Origin: Comamonas sp.
GTDB lineage: Bacteria > Pseudomonadota > Gammaproteobacteria > Burkholderiales > Burkholderiaceae_C
Reading direction: 5' to 3'
Assembly: GCA_031277805.1 (NCBI GenBank)
Contig: JAITLR010000007.1
Coordinates: 62,001-126,000 of the forward strand
Length of the DNA stretch: 64,000 nucleotides
How positions within the stretch are numbered: position 1 is the first letter of the stretch; the number at the start of each line of letters is the position of its first letter. This document shows, one piece after another, positions 25,997 to 35,021 of the stretch. A program made the translations under genes and the position numbers. Under the pieces are notes generated by a model. That model ran no database searches. It saw only the letters and a list, made by a program, of their open reading frames with translations, and was not told where the DNA came from.

Positions 25997-27544
25997 ATGC
26001 ATACGGATTCCTCTGCTCAGACCGTGGCCCAGGCGCTGGCGCGCACGGTGGCCAGCTTTCCTCAAAGACCCGCCTATATCGACCAGGGACAAAGCTATGG
26101 CTGGCAGCAAATGGATGTCATGGCGGAGGCCTGGGCCCGGCGTCTGTCCGCCATGGGGCTGAGCCGTGGCGACCGCATAGGCGTCATCTTGCCCAATGGG
26201 CTGCCCTGGATTCTCAGCTATCTGGCGGCGGCCAAGATGGGGGCGGTCATCGTGGGCCTGAGCGTCCGCTACCGCGATACCGAGCTGGATTTCATGCTGG
26301 CGGACAGCCAGGTCAAGGCTGTGCTGGCACCGCGTGAGTTCGCCGGCTTTGACTATGAGGACTATCTGGGACGGGCTTGCCTGAGGCTTTCGACACTGAA
26401 GCATTTGATCTGGGTTGGCGAGCAGTTTGTGCCGGATCTGCAATCTGTAGCCAGTGCTGACGAGGTTGCTTCGACGGACTGGGTGCCTCAGCCTGAGGAT
26501 CTGCTGCTGATCATCTATACCTCGGGCACCACGGGCAGACCCAAGGCTGCGGGCCTGAGCCATCGCTCGCAGCTGGGGTCGGCCCAGGCACAGTGTGCCC
26601 ATGTGCGCGCCACGGCCGAGGACCTGGTGCAACTGGCCATGCCGCTCAACCATGTGGGCGGCATCACCTGCGGCGTGCTGACCATGCTGCTGGCGGGAGG
26701 CTGCTGCGAACTGGTGCCCATGTTCAGCCCCGAAGCGGTGTTGAAGATGGCGCAGCGGCATCCACCGACCTGGATGGTGGGTGTGCCCACCATGCTGACC
26801 TTGCTGCTCATGCATCCGTTGCTGGAGCAGACCGATCTGAGCCGGCTGAGGCTGATTGTGGTCGGTGGCTCGAATGTGGAGCCAGCCTTGCTGAGCCGTG
26901 TGCAGCAGTTGTTTGCCGGTGTGACCATCATGAATCTCTACGGCTTGTCCGAGACTTCGGGCGCCATCGTCATGACGCCATGGCAGGCCAGCCAGCAGGC
27001 CTTGTTGCACAGCATAGGCAAGCCCCTGGCGGGGGCCGAACTGCGCGTGGTCAGGGCCGATGGCCAGGATGCCGCACAGGATGAGGTGGGCGAGCTGTGG
27101 TTTCGCGGTGCCGGGGTGATTCCCGGCTATGTGGGCCTGCAGCAGGATTCCTCTGCCTTCGACGCTCAGGGCTGGATGCATTCCGGTGATCTGGGCTTTG
27201 TGGATGGCGAGGGGCTGGTCCACCTCATGGGGCGCCAGAAGGACATGTTCATCCAGGGCGGCTTCAACGTCTATCCCAGCGAAGTGGAAGGCGTGATTGC
27301 CAGCTACCCTGGTGTGCTGATGGTGGCCGGCATTGGCGTTCCAGACCCCGTGCTGGGTGAGGTAGGGCGCTACTTTGTCGTACCCAGACCCGGTGCGCAG
27401 ATCAATGAGACGGCGCTGCAGGAACATTGCCGCCAGCGTCTGGCCGACTACAAGGTACCGCGTCAGATCGTGCTGCGCGGAGATTTGCCACTGACTCCGG
27501 CTGGAAAGATTCAGAAGGCGCTGCTGCGCCAAGAAGGGGCTTGA
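25997..27544 (+). CDS. AMP-dependent acyl-CoA synthetase
   Basis: 515-residue ANL ligase. Motifs: YTSGTTGRPKAAGLSH (~residue 173), YGLSETSG (~315), GRQKDMFIQGGFNVYPSEVE and the C-terminal TPAGKIQK with the catalytic Lys. GTGGAGG lies in front of ATG 25997. It is 20 bp after the BKACE gene and may activate the acid that enters the pathway or one released by BKACE. Confidence 0.87.
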   Translation: MHTDSSAQTVAQALARTVASFPQRPAYIDQGQSYGWQQMDVMAEAWARRLSAMGLSRGDRIGVILPNGLPWILSYLAAAKMGAVIVGLSVRYRDTELDFMLADSQVKAVLAPREFAGFDYEDYLGRACLRLSTLKHLIWVGEQFVPDLQSVASADEVASTDWVPQPEDLLLIIYTSGTTGRPKAAGLSHRSQLGSAQAQCAHVRATAEDLVQLAMPLNHVGGITCGVLTMLLAGGCCELVPMFSPEAVLKMAQRHPPTWMVGVPTMLTLLLMHPLLEQTDLSRLRLIVVGGSNVEPALLSRVQQLFAGVTIMNLYGLSETSGAIVMTPWQASQQALLHSIGKPLAGAELRVVRADGQDAAQDEVGELWFRGAGVIPGYVGLQQDSSAFDAQGWMHSGDLGFVDGEGLVHLMGRQKDMFIQGGFNVYPSEVEGVIASYPGVLMVAGIGVPDPVLGEVGRYFVVPRPGAQINETALQEHCRQRLADYKVPRQIVLRGDLPLTPAGKIQKALLRQEGA

Positions 27545-27546
27545 CC

Positions 27547-28349
27547 ATGAATGTGCAATTCGATTTCACTGGCCGTCATGTGATGGTGTTTGGCGGCACC
27601 ACGGGCATCAATCTGGGGATTGCCCAGTGCTATGCGAGGGCGGGTGCCCGCGTCACCGTGGCCAGCCGCAAGCAGGCCAATGTGGATGCGGCCGTGGCCA
27701 CGCTGGGTGCGGCGGCCCTCGGTGTGGTGGCCGATGTGCGCGATGAGCAGACGGTGGCGGTGGCGCTGGCCCAGGCGGTGGAGCGTCATGGTCCGATCGA
27801 TGTGCTGGTATCCGGCGCGGCGGGAAATTTCCTCGCGCCAGCGGACCAGATGTCGTCCAACGCTTTCAAGGTGGTATTGGATATCGACTTGCTGGGCAGT
27901 TTTCATGTGGCGCGCCATGCGGTGCAGCATCTGCACCCCGGCGGCTCCAGCCTGATCTTCATCACGGCGCCGCAGTCTGTCGTGCCCATGGCTTACCAGG
28001 CCCATGTTTGCGCGGCCAAGGCTGGTGTGGATCAGCTCACCAGAGTGCTGGCGCTGGAATGGGGTGCGCGTGGCGTACGTGTCAATGCGATATCGCCCGG
28101 TCCGATTGCCGGCACCGAGGGTATGCGTCGCCTGGCGCCGCAGGGCGAGCAGGTGATGCCCTGGTGAGGCAGATGGTGCCGTTGGGACGTATGGGGACGA
28201 CCGACGATATAGGGCAGCTGGCCCTGTTTCTGGGCAGCGATGCGGCCAGCTATATCTCGGGCACGGTGATTGCCTGTGATGGCGGTGCGCAGGGCCAGCT
28301 CTCGCCCATGATTGCGGCCGCCGCCGATGGGGCACTGAAAAAGACATAA
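27547..28349 (+). pseudogene. Frameshifted SDR resembling 2,4-dienoyl-CoA reductase (DECR2-like)
   Basis: The first frame (from ATG 27547) gives an SDR N-terminus with FGGTTGINLGIA, SGAAGNF and [13 protein letters not shown], then stops at 28165-28167. The rest of the SDR ([34 protein letters not shown]) continues in another frame to a stop at 28347-28349. A single missing base around 28140-28160 explains this. PGPI(A/S)GTEG and Q-x-H-x-x-A-A-K-A-G match peroxisomal-type DECR. It is either a recent null allele or a sequencing error. Confidence 0.8.
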
Positions 28350-28417
28350 CAGCAAAAAGCGTGGGAGTGTGGGTGATCCGAGTTTTTCCAGGACAAGCAC
28401 TATCAAGGAGACAAGCC

Positions 28418-30010
28418 ATGATCGAGATGAATCTGTCGCAGCAGGCGCGTCGCATACGGCGCATCGCTCTCGGGGATCTGCTGTATCGCACAGCCGCAAA
28501 GTTCGGGCAGCGCACGGCGCTGGTCGACGGTGGCCAGCGCATCAGCTATGCCGAGCTGGATGCGCGCAGCTCACGTTTTGCCCGCTATCTGCTGGACAGC
28601 ATAGGGCCGGGCAGGCAGGTGGGCATGCTGTGTGCCAACTCCATTGATATGGTGGTGGCCTTCAACGGCATCCACAAGGCCAGCCAGGTCTGGGTGCCCG
28701 TCAATATCAAGCTCGATGTAGGGGCCATAGGCTATATCCTGCAGCATGCGGAAGTTTCTGCCGTGGTCGTGGACCAGGAAATGCTGGGCCTGCCGGGGCT
28801 GGCCGATTTGCTCAAGCAGCTGGCCGTGCCGCTGATCTTCACGCGCGTGTCAGCAGAGACTGGGATGGGGGCGGCCGTCGATGGCATGACCCTGGCACAG
28901 GCCGAGGTAGGCCAGTCAGACCAGTTGCCCGAGGTCGATATCGACGACAACCAGGCCGCGCTGCTGATGTACACCAGCGGTACCACGGGAAATCCCAAAG
29001 GTGTGGTGCACTCTCATCTATCGGTGTATTCCGCCATCAAGGGCAATATCGACGAGATCCGTTACCGCGAAACCGATGTGCTCAGCGGCTGGCTGCCGTT
29101 GTTCCATTGCGCCCAGCATTCGCTGACGCAGACGGCGATTGCCACGGGCGCCTGCACGGTGCTGACACGCGCTTTTGTGCCGGCAGAAGTGGGGCAGCTG
29201 GTCATCAGGGAGGGGGTCACGATTTTTGTGGGCCTGCCGCTGATGTATGCAGCGGTGCTGGCCGACCCTGGTTTTGCACCGACGACCATCCGCCAGTGCA
29301 TCTATGCCATGGCGCCTATCCCGAAGCCGCTGATCGCGCAGATTGCGAAGCGCATGAGTGAAAACCTGTCGCTGGCCACGGGGCAGACCGAGATCTACCC
29401 GGCCACGATGACCTTCTACCCACTGCTCAATCCCGATTGCGATGCCAATTTCTGGGGTAGTAGCCTGTCTACCTGTGAGACGGCCATCATGGACGACGAC
29501 GGCAATCTGCTGGGGCCGGGCCAGGTCGGGGAGATCGTGCACCGTGGCCCCAATGTCATGTTGGGCTACTTCAAGGATCCCAAGGCCACGGCTGAGGCCC
29601 AGAAGTTTGGCTGGCACCATACGGGCGATCTGGGCATCTGGGACGCCAAAGGCCGCATGGAGTTTATTGATCGCAAGAAGGACATGATCAAGACCGGTGG
29701 CGAGAACGTGGCCAGCGTCAAGGTCGAGGCCGTGGTGTTGGCCCATCCCGAGATCGCGGCCGCTGCCGTCTTCGGCTTGCCGCACCCGCATTGGAGCGAG
29801 GCGGTCTGCGCATTTGTGATGCGTAAGCCCGGAACCTCGGTCGATGCTGATTCGGTACTGGCTCACTGCCGTCAGCATCTGGGGGGCTTTGAAGTGCCAA
29901 AGCTTGTGCACTTTGTCGATGCCTTCCCTTCCACGGCAACGGGCAAGGTGCAGAAGAACGTGATGCGCAGGCAGTTCGAGCAGATTGCCAGGGATCTATG
30001 GGGCGAGTGA
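28418..30010 (+). CDS. AMP-dependent acyl-CoA synthetase
   Basis: 530 residues from ATG 28418 (AAGGAG upstream). Motifs: MYTSGTTGNPKGVVHSH (~residue 185), ATGQTE (~325, in place of Y-G-x-T-E), DRKKDMIKTGGENV and TATGKVQK. Last gene of the right block; a strong terminator follows. A second ligase in one operon suggests that two different free acids are handled. Confidence 0.87.
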   Translation: MIEMNLSQQARRIRRIALGDLLYRTAAKFGQRTALVDGGQRISYAELDARSSRFARYLLDSIGPGRQVGMLCANSIDMVVAFNGIHKASQVWVPVNIKLDVGAIGYILQHAEVSAVVVDQEMLGLPGLADLLKQLAVPLIFTRVSAETGMGAAVDGMTLAQAEVGQSDQLPEVDIDDNQAALLMYTSGTTGNPKGVVHSHLSVYSAIKGNIDEIRYRETDVLSGWLPLFHCAQHSLTQTAIATGACTVLTRAFVPAEVGQLVIREGVTIFVGLPLMYAAVLADPGFAPTTIRQCIYAMAPIPKPLIAQIAKRMSENLSLATGQTEIYPATMTFYPLLNPDCDANFWGSSLSTCETAIMDDDGNLLGPGQVGEIVHRGPNVMLGYFKDPKATAEAQKFGWHHTGDLGIWDAKGRMEFIDRKKDMIKTGGENVASVKVEAVVLAHPEIAAAAVFGLPHPHWSEAVCAFVMRKPGTSVDADSVLAHCRQHLGGFEVPKLVHFVDAFPSTATGKVQKNVMRRQFEQIARDLWGE

Positions 30011-30030
30011 TGCTCGCCGTGGATTGAAAC

Positions 30031-30054
30031 AGGCCAGCGAGAGCTGGCCTTTTT
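30031..30054 (+). terminator. Rho-independent terminator ending the right block
   Basis: AGGCCAGC and GCTGGCCT form a perfect 8-bp stem with a GAGA loop, followed by TTTT. It lies between convergent genes and can also act on the minus-strand SDR. Confidence 0.85.
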
Positions 30055-30058
30055 GTCA

Positions 30059-30859
30059 TCACTCCACGGTTTCCGGTGTCCAGGCAAAGACGGGGACTGT
30101 GCGCTCGGCAATGATCTTGTTGCGGGCCTCCAGCAAGGGGTAGAGCATTTCCGGCTGGGGCACGATCCAGTATTCGCCACGTTCGATGGCCGCAAAAACC
30201 AGGCTGGCAAACTCGTCGCTGCCCATGCCGTTTGCATCGAGCATATGGCTCATCATGCCGTGAAACTGCGCCGATGCGGCGGATGGCGCTTCTCTGAAGA
30301 TAGCGGTCTTGACCGGGCCCGGAGCCAGCAGCGAGACCTTGATATGCGGGCTAAAGGTGGCCAGTTCGTTGGCCAGACTTTCGGTCAACGCCACCACGGC
30401 AAATTTGGTGGCGGAATAGGGGGCCATCAGCGGACTGGGCAAAAAGCCTCCGACTGATGCCGTATTGATGATGTGCGCAGGCCTGTCTGCCTTGAGCAGG
30501 CGTGGCACAAAAGCGCGCAGACCGTTGACGATGCCGTTGACGTTGACCTGCCAGGCCTGCTGCCATTGGGCGTCGCTGATCTCCCAGCAATTGCCCGTGG
30601 ACAGTACGCCCGCGTTGTTGAACAGCAGATCGACCTGGCCAAATGTGGCATAGGCCTTGTCGGCCAGGGCATTCAGTGAGTCCTGGCTGGTGACATCGGT
30701 CACGACGGAAAGTGCTTGCTTGCCCAGCTCATCTGCGACAGCGTCCAGTTTTTCCTGATCCCGATCGGCCAGGACGACCTTCATTCCCAGAGCTGCGGCT
30801 TGTCTGGCAAGGCCCGCACCAATACCACTGGCAGCTCCAGTGATGACAGCAACTTTCAT
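30059..30859 (-). CDS. SDR-family oxidoreductase
   Basis: 266 residues, classical SDR: TGAASGIG (~residue 7), NNAG (~85), Ser in NTASVGG and YSATK. The C-terminal part (YWIVPQPEML, ARNKIIAE) is like many SDRs annotated near lipid genes. It is transcribed toward the right block and preceded by an inverted repeat, so it is probably controlled separately. Substrate unknown. Confidence 0.82.
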   Translation of the reverse strand: MKVAVITGAASGIGAGLARQAAALGMKVVLADRDQEKLDAVADELGKQALSVVTDVTSQDSLNALADKAYATFGQVDLLFNNAGVLSTGNCWEISDAQWQQAWQVNVNGIVNGLRAFVPRLLKADRPAHIINTASVGGFLPSPLMAPYSATKFAVVALTESLANELATFSPHIKVSLLAPGPVKTAIFREAPSAASAQFHGMMSHMLDANGMGSDEFASLVFAAIERGEYWIVPQPEMLYPLLEARNKIIAERTVPVFAWTPETVE

Positions 30860-30871
30860 GGTTTCCTCGTT

Positions 30872-30905
30872 TCAATCAATGCAATTTGATTAAAGCATTG
30901 AATGA
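30872..30905. promoter_or_regulatory. Inverted repeat upstream of the SDR gene
   Basis: TCAATCAATGC (30872-30882) and GCATTGAATGA (30895-30905) are inverted arms matching at 10 of 11 positions, with a 12-bp spacer. They lie 13 bp upstream of the start codon on the minus strand, a plausible repressor site. Confidence 0.4.
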
Positions 30906-31560
30906 TTAAGAAAAATTTCCATGATTTCCCAATTGACAGAATAGCCGCATATTTACAGTGCTCTTGATATATTAAATATAAACACGGGGTTGACATAAAA
31001 ATTCAAGGGGCACAGTGTGTCTAAATGAATTAATGGTTTTCCCTTAAATGTTTTATCTTAGATTTTTTGCAAAAAATTATTTCAATTCATGCTATTGATA
31101 AAAAATGAAGCTGAATGGCCGAGGATTAGATATGTGGTGAGATCTGAATTAATCCGAGGGGAATGGATAAAATGATTGTAAGCGGGGCGTCACGATTGCG
31201 GGCGTCCACTGCATGCTTGTTGCGTCAAGGGACTGTGATCGATAATCTGGCCCCCGATTCCGGTTGCGCATATATTGATTCCATTTCTCCCGTTTGATTA
31301 AGTTCATGATGGACTAAGGAATAGGCTGTACTTTACATTATCAGGATTTATTTAATGAATATTCAATTATTCGAAAAATTCGGATGAAGAACTTGATAAT
31401 ATGAATATATTGATTTGTTCGTAAACCTCAATTTATGGTGCTCGAATAATTGAGATGTATTATGATATTTTGAATTGATTTGTGGCGCCATATTTATGGA
31501 GTGCGGGTTTTCAGATGTGCGGCTCATAATCCAACGAGAGGAATCTGGTGGGAATTTATC
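30906..31560. other. AT-rich intergenic region
   Basis: Base composition drops sharply against the GC-rich surroundings, and no ORF has convincing codon use. A GC-richer patch at about 31175-31275 contains one short ORF listed separately. The region could be a promoter-rich spacer, a remnant of transferred DNA or a nucleoid-protein binding site. Confidence 0.6.
31172..31297 (+). CDS. Possible small ORF (41 aa)
   Basis: ATG 31172 has GAGGGG ten bases upstream and reads 41 codons to TGA. The peptide has one Arg-rich segment and two Cys and is not recognised. Its GC content is higher than its flanks, which slightly favours a real gene, but the evidence is thin. Confidence 0.2.
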   Translation: MIVSGASRLRASTACLLRQGTVIDNLAPDSGCAYIDSISPV

Positions 31561-31681
31561 CGTTTCAGCGAAGAGCTGTGAGTCCAGGTTCACGGCAAGT
31601 TGCGGCCTGCTGGGCTTATGGCTCTACTCCATTTGCACTACACGAGGGATCGCAGCCCCCTGGCATTGTCCGGGCTGCTCC

Positions 31682-31729
31682 GCGGACTCGCGGCCACGGC
31701 CACGGGCAAGGACATGGCCGCGAGTCTGG
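31682..31729. other. Long perfect hairpin in the spacer
   Basis: GACTCGCGGCCA (31685-31696) and TGGCCGCGAGTC (31715-31726) are perfect 12-bp arms with an 18-base loop. No T run follows, so it is not a standard terminator. The surrounding 31560-31960 is GC-rich and has no credible gene; a structured RNA or protein-binding site is possible. Confidence 0.5.
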
Positions 31730-32004
31730 CGAGACTGCCTCCCTGAACAACAGGTCTATCTTCCGGTGTCGGTGGCGCAGCATTCGGGCCATAAAGGCTT
31801 GTCTTGGCCCGCCCTGGCGATGGCGAGGAGCGCAGCAATTCTTATCCCCGCATCATGTGGACGCTTCTGTGGAAAACTGGGGTTGCAAATGGCGAAACCC
31901 GCGCCAGGCGGTGCTTTCCACGGATTGCCTAAAAAATGGACGATCTGCGTAAAATAGATGAATTAAGGGTTTATACCAGGGATTCAAAGGCCGATTCTAG
32001 GTCG

Positions 32005-32044
32005 TAAAAAAGCCCGCAACCGAGGCCGGTGTGCGGGCTTTTTG
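32005..32044. terminator. Bidirectional terminator after rlhA
   Basis: AAAAAAGCCCGCA and TGCGGGCTTTTT form a perfect GC stem with A and T tracts on both sides. It ends the minus-strand rlhA gene. Confidence 0.82.
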
Positions 32045-32066
32045 GGAGAGCATTTCCTGAATTGGA

Positions 32067-34073
32067 TCAGGCCAGTGGCTTGGGTGTGGGGCGCGTGCGG
32101 TAGAACTGCATGGGGTGCTCCTGCATCTCCTTGGCATGCTGGTTCAGCACCGACTTCTTCATCTTGCCCACCACATGCATCTCGCAGGGCTTGCAATCAA
32201 AACGCAGCGTGAGCTTTTCCTTGCCATTGATCAGCTGCAGCGGTTCGGCCTTGATCGTGCCTTTGACGCCGATCACGCCCTTGGCCTGCTTGGGGCACAG
32301 GCTCATCGAGAAGCGTACGCAGTGCTTGGTGATCATCAGCGAGACTTCGCCTTCCTCTTCCTTGCTCTCGTAGGCCGCGTCGATCACTTTCACGCCGTGC
32401 TTCATATAGAAGTCGTGCGCTTTCTGGTTGTAGACGTTGGCCAGATAGCTCAGTGTGTCCTCGGGGAAAGGAACGGGCGGCTCCACGGGCTTGGCACGGG
32501 GTAGGCGGATAAGGCCGGATTCACGTGCGGCTTCCAGCGAGGCCAGGGCATCGCGGCGCAGCTGGTTGAGCACCGAGGCCGGAACAAACCAGGGCTGCGT
32601 GAGCTTGAGTGCAATATCGTGCACAGCAAAAATCGTGGCGCCAAAACGGCCCAGCTGCTCGCGCAGCGTGGCTTCGGCCTTGGCTGCATCGGCCGCAGCC
32701 TGGTGCTCGTTGTCGATCTCGGCATAGCCGACAAAACCGTCGTCATCGGTCAGTTGCAGCGCAAAGCCTTTGGCCGATTCCTTGAACTCGGCCCACAGGC
32801 CAATGCGGCGCTCGCTGGATTTTTTGTCCAGCATGCGCACCCAGTCCATATCGCGGTTGCGGTTGATTTCCAGGCCTTTGCGCAGGTCCTTGAACTCGGC
32901 AATCTCGTTCTTGGGGAAGACGCGCCAGATGCCTTTTTTGGCATGCACGCATTCGGCGCGGTTGATGTGCACCCCTACCAGTTCCTTTTGCAGGTCGTAG
33001 TAGCACAGGCCGTCGCCGTTGTGCAGCTCGGTGGCCTTGTCGCTGGTTTCGATCTCGAACCATTTGTCGCCCACCTGGGTGACCCAGCCGATGGAGCGGC
33101 CCGGAGTCTTGGGCGTGTCGAAGGCGCCGATGTCGTCCTGGCGGCCGTTCACAAAGTAATCGGTGAACTCGCGGTTGAAGTTCTGGTCCGGGTCGGGTTC
33201 GAAAGTGAAGGTGGTGTTGCCCGACGACGAACGTGCCAGAGGTGCATCGGAGAATTCATGCTCCTCGATGATTTCGTCCAGCAGCTTGCGGTAGTGGGCC
33301 GTGATGTTCTTCACATAGCCCATGTCCTTGTAGCGGCCCTCGATCTTGAAGCTGCGCACACCGGCGTCGATCAGCGCGCGCAGGTTGTCACTCTGGTTGT
33401 TGTCCTTCATGGACAGCACATGCTTTTCGTGCGCAATGATGCGGCCGCTGGCGTCAGTCACCTCATAGGGCAGGCGGCAGGCCTGGTTGCAGTCGCCGCG
33501 GTTGGCGCTGCGGCCGGTGTGAGCGTGGGTGATATAGCACTGGCCCGAATAGGCCACGCACAGCGCGCCGTGAATAAAGAATTCAATGCTGGTGCGGGCC
33601 GGGTCGGTGGCGGCGCGCACGGCAGCGATCTGCTTCAAGTCCAGCTCGCGGGCCAGCACGATCTGGCTCAGACCCGCATCCTGCAGAAAACGCGCTTTCT
33701 CGGGCGTGCGGATATCGGTCTGGGTCGAGGCGTGCAGCTGGATGGGCGGCAGATCGAGTTCGAGAAGGCCCATGTCCTGAATGATCAGTGCGTCGGCTCC
33801 GGCGTTGTACACATCCCAGGCCATCTGGCGCGCGCCTTCGAGTTCATCGTCGCGCAAGATGGTGTTGAGCGTGATGAAGATGCGGCTGCCGAAGCGATGG
33901 GCATGCTTGATCAGGCGCTCCAGATCGCGCAGTTCATTGCCCGCAGTTGCTCGTGCACCGTAGCCTGGACCACCGATATAGACGGCGTCCGCGCCATGGT
34001 TGACGGCTTCAATGCCGATATCGGCATCGCGGGCCGGGGACAGGAGTTCGAGCTGGTGGGGCAGGAGAGACAT
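32067..34073 (-). CDS. rlhA: U32-family 23S rRNA C2501 hydroxylase (RlhA-like)
   Basis: 668 residues, near the length of E. coli RlhA. The N-terminal U32 domain has LELLSPARD and AVYIGG. The cluster CVAYSGQC...GDCNQAC (~residues 175-205) is the expected Fe-S cysteine set. A C-terminal DUF3656-like region with the collagenase-type Cys-containing end follows. RlhA hydroxylates a cytidine in 23S rRNA using prephenate-derived chemistry. Other U32 proteins (YegQ/TrhP, tRNA) are shorter, so RlhA is preferred. It is monocistronic. Confidence 0.82.
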   Translation of the reverse strand: MSLLPHQLELLSPARDADIGIEAVNHGADAVYIGGPGYGARATAGNELRDLERLIKHAHRFGSRIFITLNTILRDDELEGARQMAWDVYNAGADALIIQDMGLLELDLPPIQLHASTQTDIRTPEKARFLQDAGLSQIVLARELDLKQIAAVRAATDPARTSIEFFIHGALCVAYSGQCYITHAHTGRSANRGDCNQACRLPYEVTDASGRIIAHEKHVLSMKDNNQSDNLRALIDAGVRSFKIEGRYKDMGYVKNITAHYRKLLDEIIEEHEFSDAPLARSSSGNTTFTFEPDPDQNFNREFTDYFVNGRQDDIGAFDTPKTPGRSIGWVTQVGDKWFEIETSDKATELHNGDGLCYYDLQKELVGVHINRAECVHAKKGIWRVFPKNEIAEFKDLRKGLEINRNRDMDWVRMLDKKSSERRIGLWAEFKESAKGFALQLTDDDGFVGYAEIDNEHQAAADAAKAEATLREQLGRFGATIFAVHDIALKLTQPWFVPASVLNQLRRDALASLEAARESGLIRLPRAKPVEPPVPFPEDTLSYLANVYNQKAHDFYMKHGVKVIDAAYESKEEEGEVSLMITKHCVRFSMSLCPKQAKGVIGVKGTIKAEPLQLINGKEKLTLRFDCKPCEMHVVGKMKKSVLNQHAKEMQEHPMQFYRTRPTPKPLA

Positions 34074-34132
34074 AGGGGCAGGATTATCTCAGCAAGCCCC
34101 GATTTCGGCACGGTGGTGGGTAATCGGCTGTA

Positions 34133-34867
34133 TCAATGTCCGCGCGGACTGAAGGTGCGTGGAAACACCACCGGCCCGCTGCGGTCTGCCAGGCGGTAGC
34201 CCATGGCCGGGCGGTTGGAGCTGCCATCGACATGACCGGCCTCGATCAGAAACTGTGCCGCCAGCATGCGGGTGCGAAAGCCGCTTTTGTCGACCCCTCT
34301 ACCCAGCACGGTTTCATAGACCTGCTGCAACTGGGGCAGGGTAAAGGGCTCGGTCAGCAAGAAAGCGGGCAGCGAGGTGTACTCCACCTTGCTGCGCAGC
34401 CGCTCCACGGCAGTTGCCAGTATCTCGGAGTGGTCAAATGCGAGCTGAGGGGCTGCCAGCAACTCGTCTATATCAAACCAGGCCACATCGGCGGCGTTGG
34501 CGCCCTTGGTCAATGCAATATCGGCGCCGGGAATCAGGGCGAAGTACACATGGGTGGCTGACCAGCCGCGCGGGTCACGGGCCATACCGCCCCAACTGCC
34601 CAGTTGCTCCAGATAGGGGCTGTCCACTCCGGTTTTCTCGCGCAGCTTGCGTTGTGCGCAAGCCAGCAGATCGGCATCCAGACTCACATTGACAAAACCC
34701 CCGGGCAGTGCCCAAAGACTGGGGAATGGATCATCTTCATGGCTCGGGCGTTGCACCAGCAGCACTTTGAGTGCCTTGTCAAGAATGGTGAAGATCACCA
34801 CGTCCACCGTCGTATAGGGAAGAGGAAAGTCTGGTGCCGGCTTGGCTCGACGATGTGCAATGGCCAT
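34133..34867 (-). CDS. NrtR-like Nudix-winged helix regulator of NAD metabolism
   Basis: 244 residues. An N-terminal Nudix domain (TVDVVIFTI, LWALPGGFV) is followed by a C-terminal winged helix (FTLPQLQQVYETVLGRGVDKSGFRTRML) characteristic of NrtR. The Nudix box is degenerate: the glutamates of the REUxEE core are replaced (RKLREKTG), so it probably senses ADP-ribose or a related nucleotide without hydrolysing it. It is divergent from the KptA-NADAR operon, across a promoter region with a perfect inverted repeat. Confidence 0.82.
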   Translation of the reverse strand: MAIAHRRAKPAPDFPLPYTTVDVVIFTILDKALKVLLVQRPSHEDDPFPSLWALPGGFVNVSLDADLLACAQRKLREKTGVDSPYLEQLGSWGGMARDPRGWSATHVYFALIPGADIALTKGANAADVAWFDIDELLAAPQLAFDHSEILATAVERLRSKVEYTSLPAFLLTEPFTLPQLQQVYETVLGRGVDKSGFRTRMLAAQFLIEAGHVDGSSNRPAMGYRLADRSGPVVFPRTFSPRGH

Positions 34868-34902
34868 GAGAGATTGCTTGACTCAGTGAGTATTGGGTTG
34901 TA

Positions 34903-34938
34903 TTGTACAACTTGCTTAAGTTGTTTAATGCAACTTAA
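34903..34938. promoter_or_regulatory. Candidate NrtR operator
   Basis: TTAAGTTG (34916-34923) and CAACTTAA (34931-34938) are perfect 8-bp arms with a 7-bp spacer. A further CAACTT at 34908-34913 and the palindrome TTGTACAA (34903-34910) overlap it, giving three alternating half-sites. The site lies between the divergent nrtR-like and kptA genes. Confidence 0.5.
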
Positions 34939-35021
34939 TAACGGGCCTGGAAGCCAGACCGATCTGGACCTCTGCGTTCCAAGACTGGCTTGGACCCGGA
35001 CGCTAACCACAAAAGAACAAT

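Noticed and set aside
25904..27532. Long minus-strand ORF of over 500 codons
   Set aside because: It lies opposite an ANL ligase with all motifs; translation is His/Gln-rich and motif-free.
31475..31957. Plus-strand ORF in the spacer after the AT-rich region
   Set aside because: Trp/Cys/Arg-heavy composition, crosses the AT-rich to GC-rich border and covers a strong hairpin; codon use is not like the neighbours.
34133..34867. Active Nudix hydrolase
   Set aside because: The catalytic Nudix glutamates are replaced and a winged helix is present, so a regulator is more likely.
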